From: Schistocephalus solidus
Lineage: Eukaryota; Platyhelminthes; Cestoda; Diphyllobothriidea; Diphyllobothriidae
Assembly (NCBI GenBank): GCA_017591395.1
Contig: WEDG01007366.1
Span: 1-64,000 of the forward strand
DNA length: 64,000 nucleotides
Direction of reading: 5' to 3'
Each line of letters starts with the position of its first letter. Positions within the stretch are counted from its first letter, which is position 1. The notes under the pieces are model-generated. The model saw only the letters and a program-made list of their open reading frames with translations, was not told the origin of the DNA and ran no database searches. The position numbers and the translations under genes were made by a program. Below are positions 12,037 to 23,408 of this stretch, one piece after another.

Positions 12037-12145
12037 TCCAAATTACTACTGTTGATGGTTGCGGGTGGTGGCGGCAGTGGTGGCGGTGGGGGCGGTGGCA
12101 GTGCCAGCGTCGGCAGTCGACGGGGCGTCGCGATTGTTCCCACCA
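12037..12145. repeat. minisatellite repeat unit, copy 2 (short core)
   Basis: Shares the 5' flank TACTACTGTTGATGGTTG and the 3' flank CAGTCGACGGGGCGTCGCG with 9364-9566, with a core of only about 45 bases of GGTGGC-type triplets. Sequence beyond the flanks is not obviously shared with copy 1. Confidence 0.7.
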
Positions 12146-14410
12146 CTGACCAATCTAAGAGACGTGATGGTGGCCGTCACCGCCGCGGAGACATTGGTAT
12201 GGGTAATGAGGAAGAGAGCGTGTAATGGCGGCCAATCAGAGGTAGTTTGAACGTCCAGGACGACGGTGGCTGACGCCGTGGGCACTGCCCGAGTAGGAGC
12301 CGGAGTGATTTAGGAGGTAGCGGTTGAGGTTGCAGATTTTTTGTACAATTCGAAATTCTTCCAGCCACTAAGGAATGTAGGTTTCGGATGAGGGGCTTTG
12401 TCAAACAATCCAAAATTAATATTTCATTTGAACCGCCGTCCCGGTAACCTTGTTTCTTGCCGTTTTTGTGCATTGGGTTTGCCTTCGGCGTTAATTTGTC
12501 TTGCGTCCTTTGCATGTTTGGAATTTTCCAGGAGATCAGTAATTTTCAGAATAGTTCATTTCCTAAGATCGTGGACTCTCTCGTAACACTACAGCATTCA
12601 GTTAATCTGGCCGGCTAACTATTTAAAAATATTCTGTGTTGAAATGCGTTGAAGCAATCTGCGTTAATCTCTGCGAGTAAAAAACAGTGTCACCAGTGCA
12701 GTTCAACGTCTCACCTATCACCTAACACACTGTATCCATAGCATACTCGAAAGCTTCCTTGCTTAAGACCATCTGTCTAATGAACTGCATAGCAAAAGTA
12801 CCATGCATTATGATAGTTTTATTTAAAAGCTAACGTTTAGGTTAGTTACTTTTTCTCCATGTTTTGAGATAGTGAAACTGTATACGCACAGCTCGAATTA
12901 TATGGCACACTTTAAAAGAAGTATTAGCAATATCTGGGACAAGACATTTATTCACCTGGCTGTTCAGCTTGCGATTCGAAGCCATCTTCACAAACAGTTT
13001 CATACATGGATACTTTATACACAGGGAGTTGCAAGATGCGGTTGCTATAGGATTCGGTTGTTATGCTACTGCATACTTTGATTGATGCGTAACCCACCAA
13101 GGCCTAGTGCAGCATACTTGCATTTCAACCAAACTTGTGTTTCCCACGCTCTCATTGGCTGCCGAGAGATTTGGCTGCCCCGATTGCTCCGAGCGTACAC
13201 TTTTCCCTTTCACGATGCGTCTTAAAACACTACATGAGTGAGGCAGGTTAATAAGGTATTTGACAGAGCCTTCGTATGCTTCTTTTTGCATTCAAATTAG
13301 TTTAAAATGTCCCCCAAATTGTGTTTAGCTCTAAAGATTTACCGGTGAAGATTCTCTCTATGTCGTATGGTGGTGGGCGTGCTGCAATGGGTTCCTACCC
13401 ACCGGCCCAAAAAGTATGCACAATTTCATTTGCGTTGCAGCGTGTGGTTATGGGTAAATATGTGTGTGTGCAGTCCATGCGTTGGTTGTCTGCAAACTAA
13501 CATCGTCAGTTTGCAGCACTTTTGTCTGCAGACGGAAACACTTCATGAAGTCGTGGTCCTTAATGTGCTCATAATGCATTCATTCAGAATGTGAAAAATG
13601 CGCTCAGGTGTTACCCTATAAATTGTATAAAATCCTCAACTGGGAACTGGCTGTCGTCCTAATCAAAACAAAACACACTATGGAGTCCTGCAGTTGGAAG
13701 GATCTGAGGTAAAGAGGTTTGTCCACAGGTCATACTGAATGACGAACAAATTGTGGTCCGAATTTTTCCCCTCAAGAGCATCCTAACTTCGAATTGATGA
13801 CTTTTTCTGGCTGTTTTCAGTGTTGGCTGTCATAACGTAACTTACTTGTTATGCAGTACATGGCTAAGGATGAATGAAAGCCACGTGGTTTGAGCAAGTA
13901 TTACATCGGCCGTTGTCGTATCATCGTAGAATTTCCTACTTAAAGCAACGTGTATTATACCTCTCTCATAACAGTATTTCTGCCGTTGTCATGGTTGATA
14001 ATTTGCAAAAGTTTAATTTTGGGCTGAACCCCATTGCCAAGACGAGTGCGCTGAAATCCGACTCCACCAACATACTGCTCAACCCCACTTCAGCATAATT
14101 TCCTCCCATTAAATGTTAAGGTTACAAAATATTTACCTATTTTAAGGACTAGAGAAAAGAATACCTCAATTAATCATGAAATTTCATAATTTTGTTGGCA
14201 TTCGAAACGCATGATTTACTCTCGACCCTCATATTTTTGTCATTGTATTTTACACCCCCACTTCTTTTCCAGTACGCTAATTGCTTCTGGTTTTTATATT
14301 GAAAATAACTTACACAAACAAATGTTTGCCCTTGGTGCGGTCAGCCAAGTATTTTGAACTTATACAGGGTGGTGTATAGAACATCCTAAACAGTCTAAAA
14401 TAGTATAAAA
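12146..14410. other. unassigned
   Basis: Only short frames on both strands with no recognisable motif. Nothing I can name; probably decayed repeats and intergenic DNA. Confidence 0.4.
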
Positions 14411-15570
14411 CACATAAACCCTCCCTACATTGCGCAAAGGTAGCGAATTCTGCCATGTCGATTCTGTACCTCGTTAATCGAGCTTTCGCAGCCTTCACTA
14501 CTGACTGCTTCGTTTAAGTCTTCGGAACATTCGTGCGGCCACAGTTTGAGTCCGCTATTCAAGCTTGGAGACCCTGGGCGGTGAAGGACATCAACATCCT
14601 CGAAAAGGTCCAAAAGCGAGCAACAAAACTTGTCCTTGGACATGGATCACAGCCTTGTGAAACACGGCTGTCGAATCTCAATCTCTTTCCCTTGCGCTAT
14701 AGACAGCTTCGGGGGGACCTGATACTAACATTCCGCATACTACGCGTCCAGGACTGTTGTCTCATCCCATGTGATTTCTTCGAGCTAGCAACAACAACGA
14801 ACTTGAGAGGTCAACCTATCAAAGTACGTGTGACTGGAGCAAGGCTAGACACTCGGAAGTACTTCTTCTCCAAAAGAGTAGTCAAAGCTTGGAATAGTCT
14901 TCCTCTAGATGTTGTTATGTCGGACTGCTTGGAGGTTTTTAAGCGAAAGTTAGATCGATATAATGGTGCAAGCTACAACGCGAACTGAAAGCTGCACGAG
15001 TGGCGTCATCAAAAAGGTATTTATGATACTACTAGCTATATTTAAGTAACATTGGTTTATGTTTGTTATTTTCGTTTGAGGTCTTGAACTCTCCCATAAT
15101 TCCCATGCTAGGGTCCTCGAGGTCTTCGCTGCTTAATTATTTGCACACCTTGGTGACACCATGAATGTTCGCATCAGCTGGACCTGGCGGCCGTCGTCCA
15201 TGAGGTGTATGAACGTTCTCCATTGGTTCGAACCGCAATGGACCGAGGATGATCTGAGCATATATTTCCGCCTTTGAAATCCCTCGACGGACTCTGAAAT
15301 CAGCAATGGGGAGCATCTGGCTGATTCATGTTACCTTCGCAATGCCCCCCCGTTGAACCCCCTTCCCAAGGGCGACAGTTTTTTTCTCCTAAATATCACC
15401 GGGAGCTTTGTTTACTGTCTGCTCTTTTTCAACTATGTTCCACTATTTTGGCCTCGCCAACATATCTAGATACTATTTATAGATACCACAACTCGCATGT
15501 ACAAATAGGGAATTCAAAGGTGACTCACCTACATCTCCCTCAAATATACTGATACTGATACTGATATCCA
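14411..15570 (+). mobile_element. LINE-2 family, 5'-truncated copy 1
   Basis: This copy starts abruptly at AACCCTCCCTACATTGCGCA, which in copy 2 lies inside the reverse transcriptase near 21507. It then runs through the ORF2 C-terminus and 3' UTR to a tail of TACTGA repeats at about 15547-15568. Copy 2 ends in the same kind of tail near 22643. Such 5' truncation with a short-repeat 3' tail is typical of CR1-like LINE insertion. Confidence 0.9.
14454..14988 (+). pseudogene. LINE-2 copy 1 ORF2 C-terminal region
   Basis: The C-terminal part of LINE ORF2 downstream of the RT core, ending at the natural stop at 14986-14988. Readable blocks include ESAIQAWRPWAVKDINILE, QKRATKLVLG, LNLFPLRYRQLRGDLI and KAWNSLPLDVV, a pattern usual for CR1/Jockey C-termini. 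A frameshift near 14515 separates it from the preceding frame (MSILYLVNRAFAAFTTDC). The final 151 codons are otherwise intact and carry a Trp (AWNSL) where copy 2 has a stop. Confidence 0.85.
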
Positions 15571-17085
15571 ATCCGAGAAGATATATGTTCGCTTATTAAC
15601 AGCATTAGTTATCTTTGCTTGCACGCTTACATCATATTTTTTGTGATTAATTAATCCAATTCTGTAGCTCTCACGGCTTAGCAGGCCAGTAGTACATTAG
15701 TGCACTGTTTGCTTTATCCAAGTCATCTGCACAAACGTGAGTAGACTGAAAGGAACAGATGCTTGATATCGCATCCAAAGTATAAAGAGCATTAAGATAA
15801 ACTAGCGGACGTGTCAATATTTTTATTACCGAGTTAAAAGCTTAGAGATTAATTTTGAAACGAGCAGGATTTTGCAATATTACAAGTTATTCATAGGTAC
15901 GAAAATTATTCATAGCAAATTACCGACGGCTTTCCTATTTCGCTCATGGTTCTGTATCACAAAAGCTGAAAATATGGGTTATGGAAACACCTACGTAGCA
16001 TATAAACCCTCAAAGGAAACCCTTATCAGTAATCTCAGAAGGAGAAATTCCATCTACAATACAAAATATGGCACTCGGACACCAAAATACAATTGTAGAC
16101 AAAACACCGTAATGATACAGATAAAACCAAAGCTCATATATTTCTGGCACCATAAAAAAGCCCGAACCATTGCATAGGTTTATGGTCTTAATCGTGGAAA
16201 GATAATATATTTTGTGAAATTAGATGACAAAAGCTGCAAACCAGATCCGAAAATGAACAGTATTGTGTATCCTTAAAGGCAGATTCAAGACGTAACCATT
16301 CTGTAGGAAGTTATTGAAGTAGGTTCGAAACGATAGTAAAAATTTAAAACAAACCTGCGTAGGCAAATCGCTTGTGCGTATTTCAAACATAGCCGCCTAA
16401 TGTCGATGAAAGGTGTAAGAAAATATGTAAAAGTTTCTCGTTTTGCCTGCCATTTTTCGTTTGCTTGGTGGTCAAAAATATGTGATAAATTATAATTCAA
16501 ATTAAACGTTTGCATAAGTAAATTTCCCTCAACAATGTGTTTTAGCAAATACCGTGCAATGAATTTAACTATATATTTAATGAGATACCTAGTAACATTG
16601 TGACTAGAATTATACTCATGTGAATTTTCTAATATGTGCATCAGACTTTAATAGCAAATAAAATTGTGTTTCCAAGAAAAAAGTGCTATTTATTTTAAAA
16701 GATGGATAAAAACTAAGCGTCTGAGAAATAATGCTAAAAGAACTCGACTGAGAAAGTTAATTCTGTGAATTGAAGTTTTTTAAGCAAGGATTTTTAGCAA
16801 GGTTTGTGAATTCATTAAACTTAGTTAATATATATCGCACCCAAAGGTGACAATTTCGTATAGTTTTGTAACTTAGTCGGAAATAAAATGTAGTTTTACA
16901 ATCCATTTTTTTACCAAAACGACCGCATTGAGAACAATATGTTGTATTTGACTATGAACTGAATTCCCTTTAAACCATGGAAATGTATCTAAATGAGAGG
17001 ATAAATACCTTAATATTTTGAATCAATTTTTTGTTCGTTTAGACTTTCGAGAGTTAGTAGTACTCCACATAAATCGATGAGACGC
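15571..17085. other. unassigned AT-rich sequence
   Basis: AT-rich. A 101-codon plus-strand frame (15872-16177) and a 118-codon minus-strand frame (16285-16641) have no recognisable motif and biased composition, so I treat them as chance. Confidence 0.4.
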
Positions 17086-17305
17086 ATATTATCATAATAT
17101 TCACGATTGCAACTGAAAAAAAGAGGCCCGTGGTTCAATGGTAGAGCTTTCGACGCAATTACCAAAGGTCGAGGGTTTGAATCCCAGGTGGTCAACACTT
17201 GGGATTGGGTATGATTGGCATATGCCCGCTAGTAAGCCAGAAATGGTCATTCCGGTGTCCCTTGTCTTTGTCTGTTCTGCCTCATCAACATATGCTTCAT
17301 GTCGC
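17086..17305 (+). mobile_element. tRNA-derived SINE, copy 1
   Basis: Pol III promoter boxes of a tRNA-type head are visible: box A TGGTTCAATGGTAGAGC at 17132-17148 and box B GGGTTTGAATCCC at 17172-17184. The body follows (GGTATGATTGGC, then GCCAGAAATGGTCATTCC). A 5' leader with TATCATAATATTCACGAT is shared with the copies at 17385 and 31912-32093, so it belongs to the family consensus. The family recurs at least seven times in the window. Confidence 0.85.
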
Positions 17306-17384
17306 TCTGCGTCAACCTGCGAGGGCTCCAAATTGAGCTCCAGGGCAAAATGAATCCCAGGTGTTCATTAAGCAGATCATGAGC

Positions 17385-17492
17385 CACACATTATCATCAT
17401 ATTAACGATCGCACCTGACAAAACAACGGGCCACTGGCTCAATGATTGAATGTTCGACTCAATTACCAAAGGACGCAAGTTCAATTCCTACA
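17385..17492 (+). mobile_element. tRNA-derived SINE, copy 2, truncated at palindrome edge
   Basis: Has the 5' leader (ATTATCATCATATTAACGATC) and a degraded tRNA-like head (GGCTCAATGATTGAATG; AAGTTCAATTCC). It ends just after the tRNA part, exactly where similarity between the two palindrome arms starts. The body is absent. It is diverged from copy 1. Confidence 0.75.
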
Positions 17493-18499
17493 TGTTCAGT
17501 TGGTGACAGAGTACGCAGGAGAAATATCGAGATTGTTTGACTGTGGAGGGGCAGGTCAAGATTACCAGTAGACCTAATGCAAATACACGGAAAAGTCCCG
17601 CCCGCTTATACGCCACAACGCGGAGGATGACAAGAAGATAGTACAAGAGGCGCGTAAACAGGTAATGCTTGTTGCTTTAATTAAATCCCTATCACTCACC
17701 CACGAGTCATTGGCGGGCAACCAACGCTCGTGACTCAGTCAATCACGCTCTCACGCTTCCATGAAAACACAAACACATAACGGACCGCAACTCACACCCT
17801 CTCCGACAAACACAAATTTTCTGCACCATTAACAAATTATCAAATTACAGCAACCTCCCCAGGGGAGACAATAATGCACTGGCTAACTCCTGCACGTAGC
17901 TGATGCCTGAAAACACGGACATAATTTATTGCGAGTGGTTATGGCTGATCAGATAGGCTTGGCTTTCCATTTTCTCTACGCAAATTTGTTCGAGAGCACC
18001 CTAGCAGATTCTTGCAGAGGGAGGGTAGGGCGTTCGGACCAGTGTTCAGAGTTCTGCCCACTTGTACCTACTGACCTACTGTGGATGAGGGGTTTTTCCA
18101 GGCTAGTGAACGCAGTTTCGATGCATTAGAGTCCTCGTCCCTCTACCCACCCTCGTACCGTGCTACACCCTAATAGCATGCCGATATAGCACTGATATAC
18201 GTAAATCTCGACATTAAGAGATAGGAACAGGTTGACGGATGTCTGTCAGAGAGGGTGACCTATTGAAGCGACCGGCGAGAAGCTGCAAAACTTTGTCCAT
18301 AGTATAACTACGGACACATTGTATAGGGTAACTGAAAATGTCTGTTAAAAGTCTACAAAGAAGTATGTATAAAAACGGAAGCGAAATGCAAAAGGACCGA
18401 ACTAATTCCACATAGTGCTAGGAATAAAACAACTTTAAGACAATAGAAAAAGCCGATTTTCAATAATAAACGAAGCATGAGAAAAAAGACCATGCTGCC

Positions 18500-18606
18500 G
18501 CACTCGCTTCGGCGGTACAGATAATAAAATTGGAAAGATACAGAGAAGATTAGCATGGCTCCTGCGTGAGGATGACACGCAAAATCGTGAAGCGCTCCAT
18601 ATTTTT
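18500..18606 (+). ncRNA. U6: U6 spliceosomal snRNA (left palindrome arm)
   Basis: Closely matches eukaryotic U6 end to end: GCACTCGCTTCGGCGG at the 5' stem-loop, ATACAGAGAAGATTAGCATG covering the ACAGAGA box and AGC triad, then GGATGACACGCAAAATCGTG of the internal stem-loop and a terminal TTTTT. U6 pairs with U4 and U2 and forms the catalytic centre of the spliceosome. The 5' stem differs from the usual GTGCT start and may be the normal form in this lineage or damage. A TTTTT Pol III stop follows directly. The copy in the opposite arm is identical over the RNA. I cannot tell an expressed gene from a pseudogene without promoter and RNA data. Confidence 0.92.
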
Positions 18607-18847
18607 CCATTTTCGATCCCTACACAAAGATCAATCCCCGTAATCTGAGGTCCCTGTAGCTGAACTCCTTAATATCCTCGTAGTATTCTGCCCTACACCT
18701 AGATTAATTCCCCTTAGCCTGGTCTGAACCCTCGTTAATAGTACACTCAAGTGCTAACAGTCTAGAAAGGAAAGATGTTAAGCCTATCGGTACGGTCGTG
18801 AGCGGATATAGGAGGTCTAGAACTGTCAAAGCTTAGCGAGAAACAAA

Positions 18848-18918
18848 TGCGCTGGCCTGGAGTCGATCCCGGGTCGGCCGCGGGGCAGGCGAGCATTCTA
18901 CAACTGAACCACCGGCGT
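18848..18918 (-). tRNA. tRNA-Gly(GCC)-like sequence, degenerate
   Basis: The minus strand reads as a tRNA-Gly: D-arm TGGTTCAGTTGTAGAA, anticodon loop CTGCCCC (anticodon GCC), T-arm CCGGGATCGACTCCAGG and discriminator A. The acceptor has two mismatches, the anticodon stem one and the T-stem one, and the T-loop starts ATC in place of TTC. It is probably a tRNA pseudogene. The counterpart in the right arm is at 23973-24043. It faces the U6 copy convergently. Confidence 0.7.
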
Positions 18919-19666
18919 GACGATATGGAAACTCTTAAACGTTATATATTGTGTCCCTAGCGCAAGCAACTTATCGCTTCACTTCCCATTAAGTATCCAC
19001 CATTTCTTATTGCCGTGAACTAAGAGCTGTAGGTGAGGTTGGATGTCACCGTAAAGCGTCGTATCGCGACCTTTTTGCTACTGTTAACATAGAGAGAAAG
19101 TGGACAAAATCCGCTATTTGTCTTTCCTCTAAAAGCAATCCATATCAGTCGTATATCGCCCGGATATCTACATGTCGAGATACATATGTCGACTGTATAT
19201 CGACTTTGTCCTCTTTGCCGCTATATGCCCAATATCGAAATGTCGGGATTTGTCGAAATAGACGAAAAAGGGTCGGATAATTCCTACGTTACCCCCCATT
19301 TAGAACGAATACATACGGAACGCCCATTATTATTCCTTTTCCGTGTCCGCCAACAACGTAAACATTACTTCCCATCCTATTTAGCTCGCGTATACACCAC
19401 TGCAGTCGCATTTTTCCCTTTTCTCAACGTGTTGTAAAAAAAAATGTAAACACACACTTGATGGTGATGATCATCTTACCGAGAACAAGGCCGTAAATGT
19501 TTGAAACAAACAAGGACCCGTTGCCTTGTTGGCAGCCAAAAAAGTTAGCTAGTAAGTAAGTTCATCAGCAAACAAACCGCTGAATACACCATTTACAAAT
19601 GTGCTGCATGTATTGCCACCGAAGATAAACAAGCGTGTGATCTCACACGGATTGTAGGTAGTATAA

Positions 19667-19927
19667 TTAAGCACTGGTCACCTGCTGTCGGTATGAGGAT
19701 TCCGAGAGGGAGCAGGGGAACCCGTCCAGCTCCTGTATGGTTTCCAGGTGTTTGACCATCGTTTCAGTAACTGTGGGCATGGGCCTGGAGCTGTAGCAGC
19801 ATGCCTGCGCACCAAATATAATAATAAGTGGATTCCTGCCTCTGGTCTGTTGCAGAAATATCTGCATCATCCAACGCAGGGCAGCCTTTATAGTCGCTTT
19901 TTCTCTTATGAGCATATCGATTGTCAC
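19667..19927 (-). CDS. open frame conserved in both palindrome arms, unknown
   Basis: An 86-codon frame whose twin at 23148-23408 differs at four residues only (and about six bases). It includes KAALRWMMQIFLQQTRGR and LETIQELDGFPC. No family is recognised, and an overlapping frame on the same strand is also open for 81 codons. Most of the differences change residues, so there is no sign of purifying selection. It may be a relic of whatever the palindrome element encoded, or chance. Confidence 0.25.
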   Translation of the reverse strand: MTIDMLIREKATIKAALRWMMQIFLQQTRGRNPLIIIFGAQACCYSSRPMPTVTETMVKHLETIQELDGFPCSLSESSYRQQVTSA

Positions 19928-20366
19928 GCTGCCGTTTACATCGGCAGGTGCTATTACCTAGGAAGAACTTAGACGCGTAAATGAGTACCTGCGTGAAGTG
20001 GACAATCACCCCTAGGCAAGGTGACGCTGGGGTCGCAAAGTGGGGTTCACACTCCTAAAAGGGAAAGAAGTGACACACTGATCAAACCTACGGATGACGT
20101 AGACAGGCTAGGTATGTACAGCGTATAGATCCACTCATAAGGCGGGTTCTTTATTGTCCGTCTATAATGCTGACTCTAATTCGGCAATAAAAATTACAGC
20201 GGCAAGGTTAAACTCCAGCTTCCTGTCATTTACACAGGCACGCAGACAATCCCTGGCCAAAAGTACTAACTCATTGGCCAACGATCTGCAAAATGACAGC
20301 ACATCTGAGAGCTTACCGTAGCCGCAATAAATTCCTAGAACAAATATTTAACTCAAAAATAGCTCC

Positions 20367-20723
20367 AAGACACAAAACGGCATATTCTTTACTTGAACTC
20401 TAGTATGACAGTTAAGTCCATTCCTTACGAGAATTCCGCTTAAAGGAAAATTGGTGGCACTTGTCAGAGAAAGGGGTTAGCTTCCGCCTCGATATCCCTT
20501 ATGTCAGGATATTTCGATTCTACGTTATGGCCTCGTACTCTTATCGTTGCTGAAATTCAAATTGGTGACAACATCAAGGAAGATCAGGTTCAGCGGCTGA
20601 GGACTTCGAGGAACAATCGAACAATCGTATGCTGCTGGGTGGGACGAGCAATGCATAATTGATGACGGCCACGGGCATTTGTGAGTATGTTTATAAAGGA
20701 CTAGTGAAGCAGTAAACTGAGTA
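20367..20723. other. palindrome spacer, unassigned
   Basis: Spacer between the inner edge of the left arm and the LINE-2 insertion. No feature recognised. Confidence 0.4.
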
Positions 20724-22080
20724 TTGTCGGGTTTCTTCCATACAACGCCGCTTTATAAGGGTGGAAGCCGGGTCTCTGCAAACAATTATCGACCGGTCAG
20801 CCTAACTTCAGTTTGCTGCAAAATAATGGAAAAAATTATTAAGCAACAACTGATGCAGTTCCTAGAACATAACAATCTGTTATCCGAGGGCCAGCACGGT
20901 TTCCGTAAAGGTAGATCCTGCGTCACAAATTTGCTCTGCTGTTTAGAACGTTGAACTGAAGCGGTCGATAGAGGAAAAATGGTGCACGCAGTCTATATCG
21001 ACTTCAAAAAGGCTTTCGATAGCGTGCCGCACCACCGCCTTCTTTATATACTCAACCGCATAGGCGTAAGAGGTAGACTTCTGACATGGATAGAAAACTT
21101 CTTAACTGGCCGCTCACAAACTGTCCATATCAGCGACAAACAGTTGACCAAGGTTGAGGTTAAGAGTGGTGTTCCCCAAGGCTCTGTTCTCGGCCCTATT
21201 TTGTTCATTGTCTACATCAACGATTGTGCCAACAAAGTGGACTGCGAAATTGCCATGTTTGCCGATTTTCTCAAACTTTGGCGCGTCATTCAAACTGCGG
21301 CTGACGAAGAGAACTTGCAAGCAAACTTAAATCGACTCCAGAAATGGTCAAATGACTGGCTCTTGCCGTTTAATGATAGCAAGTGCAACATCATACGAGT
21401 TGGGAAAAGCAATCCTTCGAACCGTACGGTTTACAGTCTGAATGGAATTCTATTTAAAGAAGTGGATGCCGAAAAGGACCTGGGAGTCTGGATCACGCCC
21501 TTGCTTAAACCCTCCCTACATTGCGCAAAGGTAGCGAATTCAGCCATGTCGATTCTGTACCTCGTTAATCGAGCTTTCGCAGCATTCACTACTGACTGCT
21601 TCCTTTAAGTCTTCGGAACATTCGTTCGGCCACAGTTGGAGTCCGCTATTCAAGCTTGGAGACCCTGGGCGGCGAAGGACATCAACATCCTCGAAAAGGT
21701 CCAAAGGCGAGCAACAAAACTTGTCCTTGGACATGGATCACAGCCTTGTGAAACACGGCTGTCAAATCTCAATCTCTTTCCCTTGCGCTATAGACAGCTT
21801 CGGGGGGACCTGATACTAACATTCCGCATACTACGCGTCCAGGACTGTTGTCTCATCCCAGGTGATTTCTTCGAGCTAGCCACAACAACGAACTTGAGAG
21901 GTCATCCTCTCAAAGTACGTGTGACTGGAGCAAGGCTAGACACTCGGAAGTACTTCTTCTCCAAAAGAGTAGTCAAAGCTTAGAATAGTCTTCCTCTAGA
22001 TGTTGTTATGTCGGACTGCTTGGTGGTTTTTAAGCGAAGGTTAGATCGATATAATGGTGCGAGCTACAACGAGAACTGAA
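20724..22080 (+). pseudogene. LINE-2 copy 2 RT and ORF2 C-terminus
   Basis: Blocks in order: NYRPVSLTSVCCKIMEK, GQHGFRKGRSC, stop at 20952-20954, FKKAFDSVPHHRLL (motif A), KSGVPQGSVLGPILFIVYIN (B), FADFLKLW (C), KWSNDWLLPFNDSKC, LGVWI, frameshift near 21605, then QAWRPWAAKDINILE to KRVVKA, stop at 21981-21983, and the remainder to 22080. In motif C the second catalytic aspartate of the usual [YF]ADD is Phe (codon TTT), so polymerase activity would be lost even if the stops were ignored. The natural ORF end matches copy 1. Confidence 0.9.
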
Positions 22081-22643
22081 AGCTTCACGAGGACGTTAGC
22101 AAATAAGGTATTTATGATACTACTATGTAAGTAACATTTGTTTATGTTTGTTATTTTCGTTTGAGGTCTTGCACTCTCCCATAATTCCCTTGCTGGGGTC
22201 CTCGAGGTCTTCGCTGCTTAATTATTTGCACACCTTGGTGACACCGTGAGTGTTCGCATCAGCTGGTCCTGGCGGCCGTCGTCCATGAGGTGTATGAACG
22301 TTCTCCCTTGGTTCGAAACGCAATGGACCGAGGATGATCTGGGCATATATTTCCGCTTTTTAAATCCCTCAACGGACTCTACAGTCAGCAAGGGAGCATC
22401 TGGATGATTCATGTAACCTCCGCAATGCCCCCCGTTGGACCTACCGCCCCCCCCCAAGGGTGACCGTTTTTTCTCCTAAATATAACCGGGAGTTTTTTTA
22501 CTGTCTGCTCTTTTTCAACTATGTTCCACTATTTTGGCCTCGCCAACATATTGAGATACTATTTATCGATACCACAACTCGCATGTACAAATAGGGAATT
22601 CAAAGGTGACTCAACTACATCTCCCTCAAAGATACTGATACTT
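20724..22643 (+). mobile_element. LINE-2 family copy 2 in the palindrome spacer
   Basis: A 5'-truncated CR1/Jockey-like LINE. It holds ORF2 from RT motif 1 to the C-terminus (20724-22080) and a 3' UTR ending in a short TACTGA/GATACT tail near 22643. The 3' UTR from 22085 closely matches copy 1 (14990-15570). It occupies nearly all of the unpaired centre of the palindrome. Confidence 0.9.
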
Positions 22644-23147
22644 AAATTAAAGGAAATTGGGTATTAAGATAGTTGGATACTGGTGGGCTCCAGATCATGT
22701 GAAAAATAAGCGAGAGTTTTGGCCTATCCAAGGTAGAATTGTGGAGCTCTTTGTGAGGTAAACGTTTATTATTGGAATTTATTGCGGCTACGGTAAGCTC
22801 TCAGATGTGCAGTCATTTTGCAGGTCGTTGGCCAATGATTTAGTACTTTTGGCCAGGGATGGTCTGCGTGCCTGTGTAAATGACAGGAAGCGGAATGAGC
22901 GTCAGCATTCTAGACGGACAATAAAGAACCCGCCTTATGAGTGGATCTATACGCTGTACATACCTAGCCTGTCTACGTCATCCGTAGGTTTGATCAGTGT
23001 GTCACTTCTTTCCCTTTTAGGAGTGTGAACCCCACTTTGCGACCCCAGCGTCACCTTGCCTAGGGGCGATTGTCCACTTCACGCAGGTACTCATTTACGC
23101 GTCTAAGTTCTTCCTAGGTAATAGCACCTGCCGATGTAAACGGCAGC

Positions 23148-23408
23148 GTGACAATCGATATGCTCATAAGAGAAAATGCGACTATAAAGGCTGCCCTGCG
23201 TTGGATGATGCAGATATTTCTGCAACAGACCAGAGGCAGGAATCCACTTATTATTATATTTGGTGCGCAGGCATGCTGCTACAGCTCCAGGCCCATGCCC
23301 ACAGTTACTAAAACGATGGTCAAACAGCTGGAAACCATACAGGAGCTGGACGGGTTCCCCTGCCTTCTCTCGGAATCCTCATACCGACAGCAGGTGACCA
23401 GTGCTTAA
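23148..23408 (+). CDS. open frame conserved in both palindrome arms, unknown (right copy)
   Basis: Twin of 19667-19927, starting MTIDMLIRENATIK and ending SYRQQVTSA. Same 86-codon length, four substitutions. No recognised domain. A second open frame follows (23401-23604, NGVFSGLFADELTYQ), which is not intact as a frame in the left arm. Confidence 0.25.
   Translation: MTIDMLIRENATIKAALRWMMQIFLQQTRGRNPLIIIFGAQACCYSSRPMPTVTKTMVKQLETIQELDGFPCLLSESSYRQQVTSA

Larger units (their letters stand above)
17495..20366. repeat. left arm of large imperfect palindrome
   Basis: Reverse-complement matches to 22741-25408 in order: CTCTGTCACC..CTGAAC at the outer edge, the 18200-18930 block holding U6 and the tRNA-like copy, the 19490-19990 block, and the inner edge GCTTACCGTAGCCGCAAT. 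In the U6 block I count about one difference per 150 bases. Around the tRNA-like copy divergence is higher. The segment 19135-19460 has no counterpart in the other arm, which instead has a different 160-base segment. Confidence 0.92.

Noticed and set aside
12025..12225. Gly-rich 66-residue protein
   Set aside because: Reads through the short minisatellite copy and its flank; the same unit occurs at 9364-9566 in another frame context.
18353..18610. 85-residue minus-strand protein with hydrophobic segments, and its twin at 24336-24539
   Set aside because: It runs antisense through the U6 snRNA copy; the RNA explains the conservation.
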